Assembly: GCF_026213295.1 (NCBI RefSeq)
Contig: NC_079426.1
Coordinates: forward strand, 13,364,591 to 13,428,590
Reading direction: 5' to 3'
From: Gadus chalcogrammus
Lineage: Eukaryota > Chordata > Actinopteri > Gadiformes > Gadidae
DNA: 64,000 nucleotides
Shown: piece by piece, positions 11,609-22,280 of the stretch
Numbering within the stretch: the first letter of the stretch is position 1
Layout: every line of letters starts with the position of its first letter
Notes under the pieces: generated by a model
Told to the model about the DNA's origin: nothing
What the model saw: the letters and a program-made list of their open reading frames with translations, nothing else
The model's database searches: none
Position numbers and translations under genes: made by a program

Positions 11609-11659
11609 AACATTTATCATACATCGATCTAACAAGCACACAGAACAGGTGTAGCCTAC

Positions 11660-11704
11660 CTGTAGGCCTTGAGGACCGACCGGGCCAACGACTCCTTGGT
11701 CACC
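11660..11704 (-). CDS. Collagen exon, 45 nt
   Basis: It reads GDQGVVGPVGPQGLQ, five regular triplets in phase 0. The acceptor is ccatctctccccag and the donor gtaggc. Confidence 0.93.
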
Positions 11705-11817
11705 CTGGGGAGAGATGGAAGGACGATCAGTTTGAGAAGAAAGAGAGATAAGGATGTTCCATCATTCTTGCCAATGGGTAATTATATGTGTAATTGTATG
11801 GAAGACTTGGAACTTAC

Positions 11818-11843
11818 CTTTGCCCTGGTACTCCTGCTTCACC
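11818..11843 (-). CDS. Collagen exon, 26 nt (one short of 27)
   Basis: It reads GEAGVPGQ and then an incomplete codon AG before the consensus donor gtaagt; the acceptor is ttctcattatag. A third full triplet would need one more A in the CAAAG run. The 3466 exon ends with the same GQK word written in full (CAAAAG), which supports a missing base here. Confidence 0.85.
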
Positions 11844-12296
11844 CTATAATGAGAACATCCATTAATAGTTGACTCTCCATTAGGAACACTTGGATAAACA
11901 TCTACTGCAGACTTTAGAAGGACTTCAAAGTACTTTACTTTGAAAAGGCTGCAGTCATTTAAACAAAGTTTTTTTTTATAAACCACTGATAAAGTCTTAA
12001 TTTCAGAACATTATACTTTGAAAGATTTACACAACTGCCATTATTTCAGTGTAAGGGAATTATATTCATACAGCCATTGTCTCGAAAGTTTAATAGCTTG
12101 AGAATTACATTCCTGCATAATCCCACATAATATATCCCAGTTGGTTCAATAGTGGGAAATATAGTCTGATTCAGTCCAAAGGAAACCAGGCCGATTCTAG
12201 TAATACGGTGGTGTGTGGTCAGAGTCGGACACATTCTGAACACTTTCTGTTTCATCTTTGCTGTGGTTACCCCGTTGGAACTCAGTGTGTGCTTAC

Positions 12297-12314
12297 CTTC
12301 ATTCCTGGTATTAA
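12297..12314 (-). CDS. Collagen microexon, 18 nt
   Basis: It reads LIPGMK. The acceptor is strong (tttcctcccccacag) and the donor is gtaagc. The first triplet lacks Gly. With the end of the 12440 exon (GKDPR) it makes a PRLIP interruption in the Gly-X-Y run. Phase 0 at both ends. Confidence 0.72.
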
Positions 12315-12439
12315 CTGTGGGGGAGGAAAAACAAACCAAGAGAGAACTGTTAAATGTCAGTGTGTTTTACACAATGGGAACATGGAGAGAAACAATTGGA
12401 TAAAGGAAGGATTTGGCTGAGACCGAAATTTCTACTCAC

Positions 12440-12481
12440 CCTTGGATCTTTCCCTGGCTTCCCGGCTTCGCCAGGTTTTCC
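12440..12481 (-). CDS. Collagen exon, 42 nt
   Basis: It reads GKPGEAGKPGKDPR: four triplets, then a Pro-Arg that opens an interruption. The acceptor is tctgttttattag and the donor the consensus gtgagt. Phase 0. Confidence 0.92.
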
Positions 12482-12778
12482 CTAATAAAACAGACACCAC
12501 GACTTTATAGAGGAGCGTTAAGCAGAGGTAACCCACGTGTGATAACTGGCAAAATAAACCTGCTATGTATGTGAGACCATAGTGGTATTCTGCATACGTT
12601 TATTTAAGGTTATGCAGATGTTTTTCCCGTGTTAAACCATTAACAGCTCAAATTAATTAGGATTAGACATTGAGTAATGGTCTTTGAGCTGAAATCATGG
12701 CATTGAGAAATGGCTCAAAGAGTTGGAGAGCTTTTAACCTTGCTTAGAATAGGACTTTGTAAGACATAATATTCAGCT

Positions 12779-12886
12779 TGCTCCAAGTTCTGGGTTTGGA
12801 CCCCAGTGTCTACAGTTAGACTACACACACTGGGGTTTGAACCCAGAACCTTACTGGGGGTCAAACACCCTAACCACCAGTGTTCC
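12779..12886 (-). mobile_element. SINE fragment with inverted tRNA-like arms
   Basis: On the minus strand an A-box-like TGGTTAGGGTGTTTGA is followed by the B box GGTTCTGGGTTCAAACCCC. The B-box region is repeated in inverted form: TTCTGGGTTTGGACCCCAGTGT (12788-12809) pairs at about 20 of 22 positions with 12827-12848. This suggests two SINE ends inserted head to head or a fold-back derivative. Confidence 0.6.
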
Positions 12887-12998
12887 CCCAACGAAACCAG
12901 TGCAGATCGACCATCCAGTTGTTAGTTTGTACAAGCTTTTACAAGGTCCACCTGGGACCAGAGTCCAAGTGATCCTAAGTCGCTGCCCGGGTTCTTAC

Positions 12999-13078
12999 CG
13001 GTGGGCCGCTGACTCCGCTCAGGCCGGGGTCCCGGGAGCCCGGGAGGTCCCCGGGGGGCCCTGGGCTCCTGGTCTCGC
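12999..13078 (-). CDS. Collagen exon, 80 nt, triplet frame broken
   Basis: The acceptor is gtctctcagcag and the donor gtaaga. No single frame keeps Gly every third residue. One frame gives RPGAQGPPG at the start, another GPPGLPGPR in the middle and a third GLSGVSGPP at the end. Read in phase 0 it meets a stop (TGA); entered one base into a codon it stays open. An 81-nt, nine-triplet exon with several indels in its GC-rich homopolymers would explain it. Decay is the alternative. Confidence 0.7.
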
Positions 13079-16000
13079 CTGCTGAGAGACCTACAGTTAC
13101 AATCTGCGCGCGGGGCCCGCTGATGGACCATGCCACGCAACACAGCACCACCACGCCGATCCACTGCACTCCATGCCAGCACAAGAACGCCACAGGTCAC
13201 ACGGCCACACACATACACACACTGCATGTGGAGCGTGTAGGAAGTTATGCTTTGCAGAGCAACGTTAGCCAGGGAAGCGAGACAAGCAGGTGAACAAGGC
13301 ACGTCATTGTTTTTTCACTGAGCAACCTTGTTTGGAGAGACTGGCACTGGGGATAGCATGGATAGTTTATTGATGGAGGCTTATCTTAGTGAAGGGACAT
13401 TCAACCGCTACATGTACCTTTATCTTAGTGAGTGGAACATCACTGCTACATGTCCCTTATCTAAGTGAGGAGACCATCACCGCTACATGTCCCTTATCTT
13501 AGTGAGGAGACCATCACCGCTACATGTCCCTTATCTTAGTGAGGGGATCATCACTGCTACATGTCCCTTATCTTAGTGAGGGGATCATCACTGCTACATG
13601 TCCCTTATCTTAGTGAGGGGATCATCACTGCTACATGTCCCTTATCTTAGTGAGGGGACCATCACTGCTAACATGTCTATCTACCTAGTGGATTTCTAGC
13701 CATGACTTGGGGAAAGAATCTTCTATTCATGTCTATGTGGCTGAAAGCTGTCCATGGAGATCAGCACATTTCCGACTGAAGAGCTTAATTCACGTCGACA
13801 ACAGGATCTAAAAAGACCAGAATGGGCTACCAGAGAAATAAGTCCACCAGTAGAAAAGCCCACCATTCTACATCTCTCCCATTCCTTTGTTTGGGTTCTA
13901 GAGAGCTATCGCTAACACGAGGGCCTTTATCATGTGTAGTCTGACTACTGGTAATAAAAACCCAAACAGTACGTCTGGAAAGATTCAACGTCTGCTCGGT
14001 TTGAAGGCAGGAGCGTTTTCTCACATGGCTAGAACCCTAGTCCTCACAAGCATAGTATTCATTTACACACACAAACACACACACCGTACACAAACACACA
14101 CACGCACGCATGTGTTCTGACTTATGAGGACTTTCAAGTGGAGGACTGGCTGGCCGTGATCCAGGCGCAGTGTAATCACGCCGTACAGTAGCCCTGGATC
14201 AGCAAGTGTTGCCAACTCCGGCACCATGTCTTTTCCTTGAGATAATCCGGAACATATCCGTCCACGTTAGATTTATATTCCATCATTTCCCTCCCCTACC
14301 TAGTGGTCTATGGCTATGATTTATGCCTGTGTGTCTGTTCAATGAGCACATTCCATTCAGGGTACAGAAGATTGCTTCCACACAGCGGGCCTTTTAGAAA
14401 ACAGTCAAGGGGTGGTATTTCCTTTTCCTCTACGGTTTCTCCCTGTACCACAGTGCAATGCTTTGTCTCCAAACAAGGTATTCTGTCCTGGCACAGAGAA
14501 GACAGCACACCTGGGGGGGTGGGGGGTGGAAAACAGATGGAGGGCGGATGCCAACAGGGGTCCACCTGTGCTAGGGGCCCTCCTTGGTCAGGGGCCAGCA
14601 TGGCCACCTTTCCAGCTCTTTCATAGGGACGGACATAAGTGTTTGATGGCCGGATCCGGTAAGAACCGATGCTAGATTGTGTGTGGTCCAAACTTTGTTT
14701 TTCTTCTTTTTGATCTACTATGCAGATTTTTATCAAATAGTAAAAAACCTTTCCAGCTTTTCTCAGGGGGAATTTCAGACTAAACTAAATGGGCCATGAA
14801 GCATTCTAATGAGTATATTACCCTGAGCATATGAAATGGTCTCCTTTGAGTCAAGTATTATGATTAATGTAATCATAATTGATTCATCTTGAGATCAAAG
14901 GAAGATTAATGTGCTTAAGATGTGTTGGTCTTAGGGTTAGCTACCCAAAATGAACCCCCAATATCATAAATTCTCCAGGGGTTCCACTGCAGTTTGACCA
15001 TCACATCGACGGGGTCAGAGGTCGCGGCTGGCTGACGGCGGTTGGCATCCTCAGGTTGGTAGTGTTGGTGCAGGGGGTTAGGGTTGGGGTTAAGGGTAGT
15101 GGGGGTTTAGGGATGGGGGGGGGGGGGGAAGGGGGGAGTATGGGGAGCAGAGAGAGCTGTACCTTCAGACGCTTTAGGATTAGAGGGCTTATGGACGGCA
15201 TGTTGCGCACAGTGATGGGCAACATCTGCCAGGGAGGGAGCAGGTTGGATGGGAGGCGGGGGAGGCGAGGAGGGTGGGAGGAGAGGAAGAGGGGTCACAA
15301 AGCACAGGTGGCCAGCGGGGGCCAAAACGTTCACGGGTCAAAGGTCACCGGGAGGTCATGGAAAGGAAACGGGTGGCGAGGAGGAAGAGAAGAGGAGGGA
15401 AGAGAAGAGGGAGGGGGAGGGGGGAAGAGAGGAGAAGAAACAACAGAAATCAACATGAGAGTGAAAAATAAGAAATTGCCGAAGTACAGAGGAACGAATG
15501 CTCGGACAGAAAGAAAGCGAGAGATAAAAAAGAAAGACAACGCGAGGTATTGCCGATGCAATCTAGAGGCCGGATAAGGCTTGAGATAAGAAGGGTTGAT
15601 TTGTGACTGGGCAAGAAATTAGATTTCTTCGAGAAATGATGTGATCTGTGCTTTACGAAGCCACAGTCCTACATCAACCCCTCATCTCTCAGGTTGCCAC
15701 CCTAACCGGCCTTTAGGTCGAAACACAGTGGAGATCAAGTGGAAGACAGCCTTGCCACAAAGAGAGCTGTGCAGCACAGCGCAGAACACGACCAGACTTA
15801 CTGTGGCTAACTGTCCAGCACACGGCTGTACAATACGTCGCTTCTGTTGAGACCACCAGCATCATCAGTTTACAGTTTAGAGAGAAGTGGGGGGAAAGGT
15901 ACTTCCCCACTGTTAACCACTGGAGTCATTTTGTTCCACCGCCACTGGGCTGAGTGAGCTGCATGCTTCTTGCCTACTTTTTACATACGGTACATATTTC

Positions 16001-17622
16001 CAGCATTGTTCTTTCTAAGACACAGGAATAGTGCAGCCTTCAATGATAAATAGTTTTAAGCATCTTGACTAAATTGTACATTTAATCAAACAATTCAACG
16101 TTCAATAGCCTCCACATTGAAGGTGCATTCATAAGGAATATATAAAGTATGTTCAGAAGATTATACAGGGAAGAACATATATAAGTAATGGGGGGTAAAA
16201 CATACAAAAAGTAGGCAAAACTGCCGCTGTATCCTTTAACCGTTTCCCACTGTCCACCAAATTCACTAACATGAACATGGTTTACAAAGTTACACAAGAA
16301 AGTGCTACAATTCAGGAATTGATGGTATTGCAAGTTGCATTAAAAAGAGCAGCATTTTGCTCAATTGAAACTGAAAAAGGAGCAATTGTTATTCTCCATT
16401 TCAGTTTGGCTTGGTCACTTTTTAGCAGTGGAGAGCAGAGGGTACAGGAGCATGGGCTCTCTTTGCGGCAGGACTGGGTTAATCCACCTGGAGGATGTGG
16501 GGGTGTTTTCAGGCTCCCACAAACCTTGAACACCAAAGGCTGGCTGGAGCGCATGGGCAGCCATGGTTTTCAGGGGAAGGTCCTGGACAAAGAGCTCCTA
16601 CATAATCAGGCAGGTGGTCATTTCCAACGCAACCAAAGGAGTCCCATCGTTTTTTTTCTACCATGGTTTTATACTAAGGGTGAGGAGTGATTGGTTCTAT
16701 GGTTGGAAATGGAGGTTCTTTGACAGAAGGATCAATATATAATGTTATGAAGGACCCAAAGGGTCATGTCCAAGAACTGACCGTACCCTACGCCTACCAC
16801 TCACTTCATACTACCGACCCTACCTTTACCAACGACTCGTCACAACTAACCCTACCTTACCGACCCACTCACCCCAAATGAACAGCATTCCCAGGGAGTC
16901 ACTATAAATAAATGACTTGCTACTCTGTTTACTTCCTCATCCCAAACCACCTACACCTCTTCCCCTGGTCCAGCAGTCTGAGATGCATACGACAACATAA
17001 TGCTCACAATAACAACCTCTGAAGGGAAAGCTTTCCATGTGCTCTTGGATGTTATTTTGGAGTTCACTTAACTGGTAGCAAAATAAAAAAAAAGAATGCC
17101 TCCACAGCAAGGTTGCTTAATAGCTTGAAGGTGAAATTATGCCCCAAATCGACCTAGCTATCAGAGTTGGGTCGGGTGAAAGAAAATTAAAAAAAAAACT
17201 CTCACACTGGAAACTCCTATTCCTGGCACTCGCCTCACACTGGGCCCTTATCACATCTGACTTGGCTGCTCCGTGAGCCTGCCAGTAATTGCCTTGTTTT
17301 CCCTGAAACAGCAGAGTGCCGGAGACGCTGGGGCCAAACTGGATTGCCCTCACTGCCTCAAACTCACTCTCTCTTCTCTCTCATGTGCTACTGATCACAA
17401 ACTAATTCGTCCGTCTAGACCGTGCTTCTGGTTGTTTTATTCTTCTTGTTCCTCTTGTCTTCCAAAGGTCCCTGCGTTCTGCACCATGAGTGCAGACTCC
17501 ACTTCCATGATGGAAGCCAAAGAATGGAAGAGGTGAACAGGAGATGCATATGGGAGATTGGGGGAATATTTTGGTTTGGAACTGAATACCAAACATGGAG
17601 ATCAGAAAGAACGATGTCTTAC
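13079..17622 (-). other. Large intron; minisatellite and G-rich tracts
   Basis: It holds the 37-bp minisatellite (13382-13680), a G-rich block at about 15050-15440 and otherwise unique sequence. No further collagen triplets with both splice sites were found. The phase mismatch between the 17623 and 12999 exons leaves room for a missed exon. Confidence 0.5.
13382..13680. repeat. Minisatellite, 37-bp unit, 8 copies
   Basis: TATCTTAGTGAGGGGATCAT-type units start at 13382, 13421, 13458, 13495, 13532, 13569, 13606 and 13643. The last six are spaced exactly 37 bp; the first spacing is 39. Inner copies are almost identical and outer copies diverge. Confidence 0.95.
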
Positions 17623-17649
17623 CCTGTGTGAGTAGTCTCCGCAGACACC
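17623..17649 (-). CDS. Collagen exon, 27 nt, with Cys
   Basis: It reads GVCGDYSHR; the third triplet (SHR) lacks Gly. The acceptor is cttctctctccag and the donor gtaaga. A Cys near an interruption is common where chains are cross-linked. Phase 0. Confidence 0.75.
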
Positions 17650-17742
17650 CTGGAGAGAGAAGATAAACAGAAGATTAGTATTTTGTTATTGTATGTCTGC
17701 TATAGAGTTCAGGTCCTTCTCCATAGACTGTAATCACCTAGA

Positions 17743-17929
17743 GGCCATATTGGTTAGTCGGTTGGGCTAGCCTGATAGGATCTTTGGGAAACCGTGACAA
17801 CTCAATGGAAATGCATTCTAATGGCTACCTGGGCGAGGAAATGGAATGCAGAACTAAAAATAACGCATTGAGTTGTCATGGTTTCCAAATATTTGTTGGG
17901 TTTCCACACCCAACTAACCAATATGGGCC
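17743..17929. mobile_element. Fold-back MITE-like element
   Basis: GGCCATATTGGTTAGTCGGT at the left end is matched, inverted, by GGCCCATATTGGTTAGTTGG read from the right end. Further in, GGAAACCGTGACAACTCAATG pairs with a near-identical inverted copy (about 17786-17806 and 17866-17888). The arms are about 65-70 bp and the loop about 55 bp. It has no coding capacity. It lies in the 324-nt intron between two 27-nt collagen exons and fills over half of it. Confidence 0.8.
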
Positions 17930-17973
17930 ATTAATAGAATAAGTTATATTCTCATGTGCAACAGATCACTGAC

Positions 17974-18000
17974 CTTCTCTCCTTTAGGTCCATGGTCACC
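17974..18000 (-). CDS. Collagen exon, 27 nt
   Basis: It reads GDHGPKGEK, three regular triplets in phase 0. The acceptor is tttcttctactag and the donor gtcagt. Confidence 0.92.
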
Positions 18001-18107
18001 CTAGTAGAAGAAACATAAGTTTGAATTAATATCTAACAAACAAACTGCAAAGTACTGATAATAGGGTGAAAAGTCAAAGACGATGCTATTAAACGTTTAA
18101 AACTTAC

Positions 18108-18134
18108 TGGGAGCCCCGTCAGCCCTTTCTGACC
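18108..18134 (-). CDS. Collagen exon, 27 nt
   Basis: It reads GQKGLTGLP, three regular triplets in phase 0. The acceptor is atcctctttcag and the donor the consensus gtaagt. Only 107 nt separate it from the next exon. Confidence 0.92.
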
Positions 18135-19567
18135 CTGAAAGAGGATACAAGAGTCAAGCAAAGCGATCCGTGAACTGGGAAACAATAAAGAGCCATCCCC
18201 AAGCGGCAGGTCGCCTGGACCAAGTCCATTCTAATCACTGGTCCTGAACTGAGCGATTCAGTAGGACTTCCCAGCGGCTCCTGGGGTGTGCTGCTCTCCT
18301 CATCTGTCAGAGCCTTGCCACAGCCTTGATTAATGGACCCGAGGAAGCCAGGGCCCAGTTGGATACATACCAGCCCACAGCGGCACTCAGGTGACCCTCC
18401 ACCTAAGAACCCACCCCACAGCTCTGAAAACCGACCCCACCCAACCCCACGTCTGGGAACATTCCCCAAGGCTACCTGCCTTGATGCTCCGTGCATACTG
18501 CTTGACGTCCCCTCAGGCGGGGGCAGGGAGCGGGTAGGAAAACCAGCTCATTATAGTGTCGTTAACCATCCCTACGCGTTATTTTAGCCAGACGCAGATG
18601 TACACCTACTGGAAGACTGTGGTGTTTTCACTGGAGGTCAACAGTTTCTCCGGATTCTCGCCAAATGGGAGCCCACCGGTGATGTGGGTCAGAATAGGCA
18701 AGAAAGAAACCCCCCCCCCCCCCCCCCCCCCTTCTCAAAACATACCTCATTTCCCCCCACACACAGAATAACTTCCCACTGTCTCACAAGACTAATGCTC
18801 TTTAAAACAGCCATCCCGGGGAAAAAAAGGTTGAACTACCCGAAGGAGTGACAGAAAACAGTTCTGTCAATGTCTGAAAAAAGCTCACACCACAGAGCAT
18901 TCAGGGCATTTTCCCCTTCTTCTATAAATATATCTTTATTGAGGTTGGCAAGAGGACCGACTTCCACGATCCAAGTCTGCTAAAAGAAGTGCTATTTCTC
19001 CGGTGGCCAGCAAGGCATAAGTGGGTGTTTGTGACAAAATAAGTCAACGCAAAACCACATCGGCTACTCTAATAGGGTGATATGATATTCTTCAGAACTT
19101 AATACCGTCTTAAACTGTTTATTCAATACAGAGGTGCTCAGGGGAGTTTTTCAATGGTAATGCAGCACATCATTTGAGTGGGTTGCTTTAGAATTCATCG
19201 AAATTCAAATAGTAAAAATACACAACATGAATTAGATCAAGAAAAGTAACACATGACCGGTTTTTCAAAAGCCTATGTTAGAAAAATAACAAAGAGTTGC
19301 ACAAACCTGAAAATATAGGATCAGGTCTATTCTGAAGTGTGTCTGGTCATTTCCTTATTTTACTAAAACAGCCCTGCTATCCTATTACCCTGTCCACAAA
19401 TGAGGCCGCTACTTTTGTTTTCCAATGATTATGTGTGGTCAAACACTGTTTTTTTTATAATATGATACCTTAATAGAACATTAAAAATAATTTAACTTGT
19501 CAAAGCTCGTAATAGGCCTTATATATATTTTAGTTTTTTGGAGGTTTTGGTCTTGAGAAAAGCTTAC
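18135..19567 (-). other. Intron with a poly-C run
   Basis: A run of about 21 C at 18711-18731 is the only marked feature. No coding segment was recognised. Confidence 0.6.
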
Positions 19568-19594
19568 CATGTCACCCTTCTGTCCATTCTGTCC
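19568..19594 (-). CDS. Collagen exon, 27 nt
   Basis: It reads GQNGQKGDM, three regular triplets in phase 0. The acceptor is ttttctatcacag and the donor gtaagc. Confidence 0.92.
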
Positions 19595-19896
19595 CTGTGA
19601 TAGAAAACAGTGATCAACGGCGAAGAGTTAAAGTGATTCAAACACAGATACCTGGCCTTGATTTTCCATAGGAATAACTTCCTAGAAACATAAATGACAT
19701 CTAAACAGTGCCCTGTAATGGCGGTAATGATACTAATAGAGATTTTATGACTGAAATGACTACAATCATTCTTAGCCTAATTATGATCATTACGGCCGTA
19801 GGTTGATGAAACCGGGAACTAAAGTAGCAAAGTCATTGACTCAATTATATCATTATTATCATTATAACATATCTGAGAAAAAGAGAAAAAACTCAC

Positions 19897-19923
19897 AGTC
19901 TTGCCATCCAACCCGATTGGACC
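19897..19923 (-). CDS. Collagen exon, 27 nt
   Basis: It reads GPIGLDGKT, three regular triplets in phase 0. The acceptor is tctttcatgctag and the donor the consensus gtgagt. Confidence 0.92.
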
Positions 19924-20056
19924 CTAGCATGAAAGAAGACAGAGTAAGAAGCAAAAAGAAGAAAAATCATAGCACAATCTGCTAGCATTTTTTATTGTAA
20001 AATCCATATTTTCTTTTGCATTTGAAGAGCTGGCATTTTGCACTTTTACTCTTTTG

Positions 20057-20097
20057 TAATTTAGCAGACGTTTTTATCCGCATAGACCTACAGTGAC
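20057..20097 (-). mobile_element. SINE 3'-tail fragment
   Basis: On the minus strand it reads 'gcggataaaaacgtctgctaaattac', the conserved tail of many fish SINEs ('gataaaagcgtctgctaaatgac'). The tRNA head is absent. Confidence 0.6.
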
Positions 20098-20400
20098 TAA
20101 AGCCCTTCCTTTTTAATAATAGAAAGGTGACGTGCTTAAAAATGTCACGGGTAAATAATTATTATTTTCTTTCAAAAAGTGGTTTGAATTAAAGACAAGA
20201 CGTCACGAAGAGACCAACACATGGACATTCAATGACATTACCTTCAAGAAGGCAATACCAGGAACAAGAATACTGTTGAGGGTTTTGAGCTGATCTCTAA
20301 AACAAACTTCCACTCTCAGTGTATTGTCACGGTGGCCCCTAACCCTAAACCTGCATCTTAAGTGTTGTGAGGCAGATGAATGACACAAGTGTTCACTTAC

Positions 20401-20435
20401 TGGAAACCCTGGGAACCCGCGGTGCCTGGCTGGCC
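20401..20435 (-). CDS. Collagen exon, 35 nt (one short of 36)
   Basis: The acceptor is gtgttttcctag and the donor the consensus gtaagt. The first half reads GQPGTA in the entering frame; the second half reads GFPGFP in the next frame. One missing base in the central CGCGGG run accounts for both. Four triplets are expected. Confidence 0.87.
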
Positions 20436-22229
20436 CTAGGAAAACACAGAGCACAAACAGAGATGATGTGTTTTTGGAGGAGCACTTCTCTCGCAGATTG
20501 ACGTGGAGATCTCCCCCTCAAAAAAACTCTGTATGCGGAGCTAGACCTCAGAACTCTTGGTGCCCCCCCCCCCCCCCCCCCAACCCAATACCACCACCAC
20601 TCCCCATTGCCCCCCCCCTCCAAGGCAAAAACCCCGGGCAGGCCAGTAATTGACTTGGACAGCGGGAGTGATACTGCAGCCCATAGGGGGAACAGTCAGT
20701 TTTCTTTTTAGGAAATCAGTTGAAACACAAAACCTGCAAAGAAATAGATGGGGGCAAGAAGCACAGATTTTCTTCTTCCTTTGCAGGCTTAATAAAGATG
20801 GACTGCTGCACGTTATGCCTGGCGACAGGGAGGAGTTATTCCACGTCAATAATGATTAGACAACAAGCTTGGAGTAGTCAGAGTGGATATTCAGGAGGCT
20901 ACGACTCGGTCTGGTACAAGACTTTTAATATCCTAGGGGACGAGAAAGAGACAGACAGAGAGAGAGAAAGAGAGAGAGACAGTGAGAGAGAGCAGAGAAA
21001 GGGAGGAGAGTGTTTCTACAGACAACAACATAAAGGTAAATTACAGAGACGGAGAAGGGGTTCAGCTAGTGAAACAGATTGTATTTCTTTGACCAAAGGG
21101 AAACTTATTAGGATCGTTGTCTGGGTCTACCAAGGCAGGTTCAGTCTGCTGTCCAAGTATCGAAATAGCACAACTTTATTGCTACCATCTTTCACAGAAA
21201 GCTTGCATATTGTTTGTTTTTTGAGACAGAGAGCAAGGAGGATTTGATGATGTAAGGCATTTGATTACGATTATTGGTACTATTTTACTTTTTTGACACT
21301 GAAAATGACAACTTGGCACAGATGCTGTGGCCTGTTGCCAAAAAAGAGAAATATTAATAATCTCACTTAAAACAATAAACTATGCTTTGACAGCTTCTGT
21401 CTGGCTGTGCTTTATTTTGAGGCTCCTCCTCTGTCTCACTTCCTGCCCGGTCTGCTATGCATTAGAAATGCCAATTACCATTCTGGAAGGGCTGGCACAA
21501 ACGGCCATGCACTGCTATAACCACTGATTTAAAAAACACATGTTTGCCTCACTTAAGTGGCCAGACGATTGGCTGTTCTAGTTAAAAAAAAAAAGAAGTT
21601 AAAAAAATTGAACATTATGAAGAAAACTTCTTCAAAGTTAAAGCCAGTCTAAGGATATTAATGTGTCATTATAGTCGTCATATCATTACTCCATTATTGC
21701 TCCATTGTATATTTCTTCTTTGTCCGAAAGAAAAAGCAGACAGAGATGCAAAATTATCCAAAATTTAAATCAAAAGCTTAATGTCATGTACAAACACAGA
21801 GGTTTCTAGTCTTGCTATGCCTGGATACCTTTACATTTCCTTAGATTGGTCCTGGAGAAACTTCCTGATTACTTCCTGATTCAACAGGCATGAGTGATTG
21901 CCATAATCACAGGCAGGGCAAGGCACACGACATTGGCAATCATCTTTACATCTCATAATTTGATTTAGGATGTTGTTGAGTGAGAGGAGGAGAGAGAGAT
22001 AAAGAGATAAAGAGAGAGCGAGAAAGAGAGGGTAAAAGGGAATGAGCGGAAGAGAGACAAAGAATTGAGAGAGGGAGTGTAGGAGAAGGATAAAGAACCG
22101 GAGTATGCGAGACAGAGAGACAAAGAGTGTGTAAGAGCAGGAGAAAGGAAAAAAAGGAGACACTGATTGAGAGACATAGGAGTAGGGGATTAAAGGTAGT
22201 TGTGATTACAGTAGAGGGGATACACTTAC
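20436..22229 (-). other. Intron; homopolymer and purine-rich tracts
   Basis: It contains a C run at about 20564-20581 and purine-rich GAGA stretches at about 20946-21002 and 21977-22170. No coding segment was recognised. Confidence 0.6.
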
Positions 22230-22280
22230 AGGAGGTCCCCTCGGCCCGATGATGGACAGCCCAGGCTCGCCCGGTGCACC
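22230..22280 (-). CDS. Collagen exon, 51 nt, with Ile-Ile interruption
   Basis: It reads GAPGEPGLSIIGPRGPP: triplets with a two-residue Ile-Ile insertion after the third. The acceptor is tctctcttctcag and the donor gtaagt. Phase 0. Small hydrophobic insertions are typical of non-fibrillar collagens and add flexibility to the helix. Confidence 0.93.

Larger units (their letters stand above)
9725..11659 (-). other. Intron with GA, CT and GT microsatellites and a SINE fragment
   Basis: It contains (GA)n at 10225-10283, (CT)n at 10860-10894, (GT)n at 10990-11044 and 11172-11287, and a SINE fragment at 11501-11608. No exon was recognised. Confidence 0.6.
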
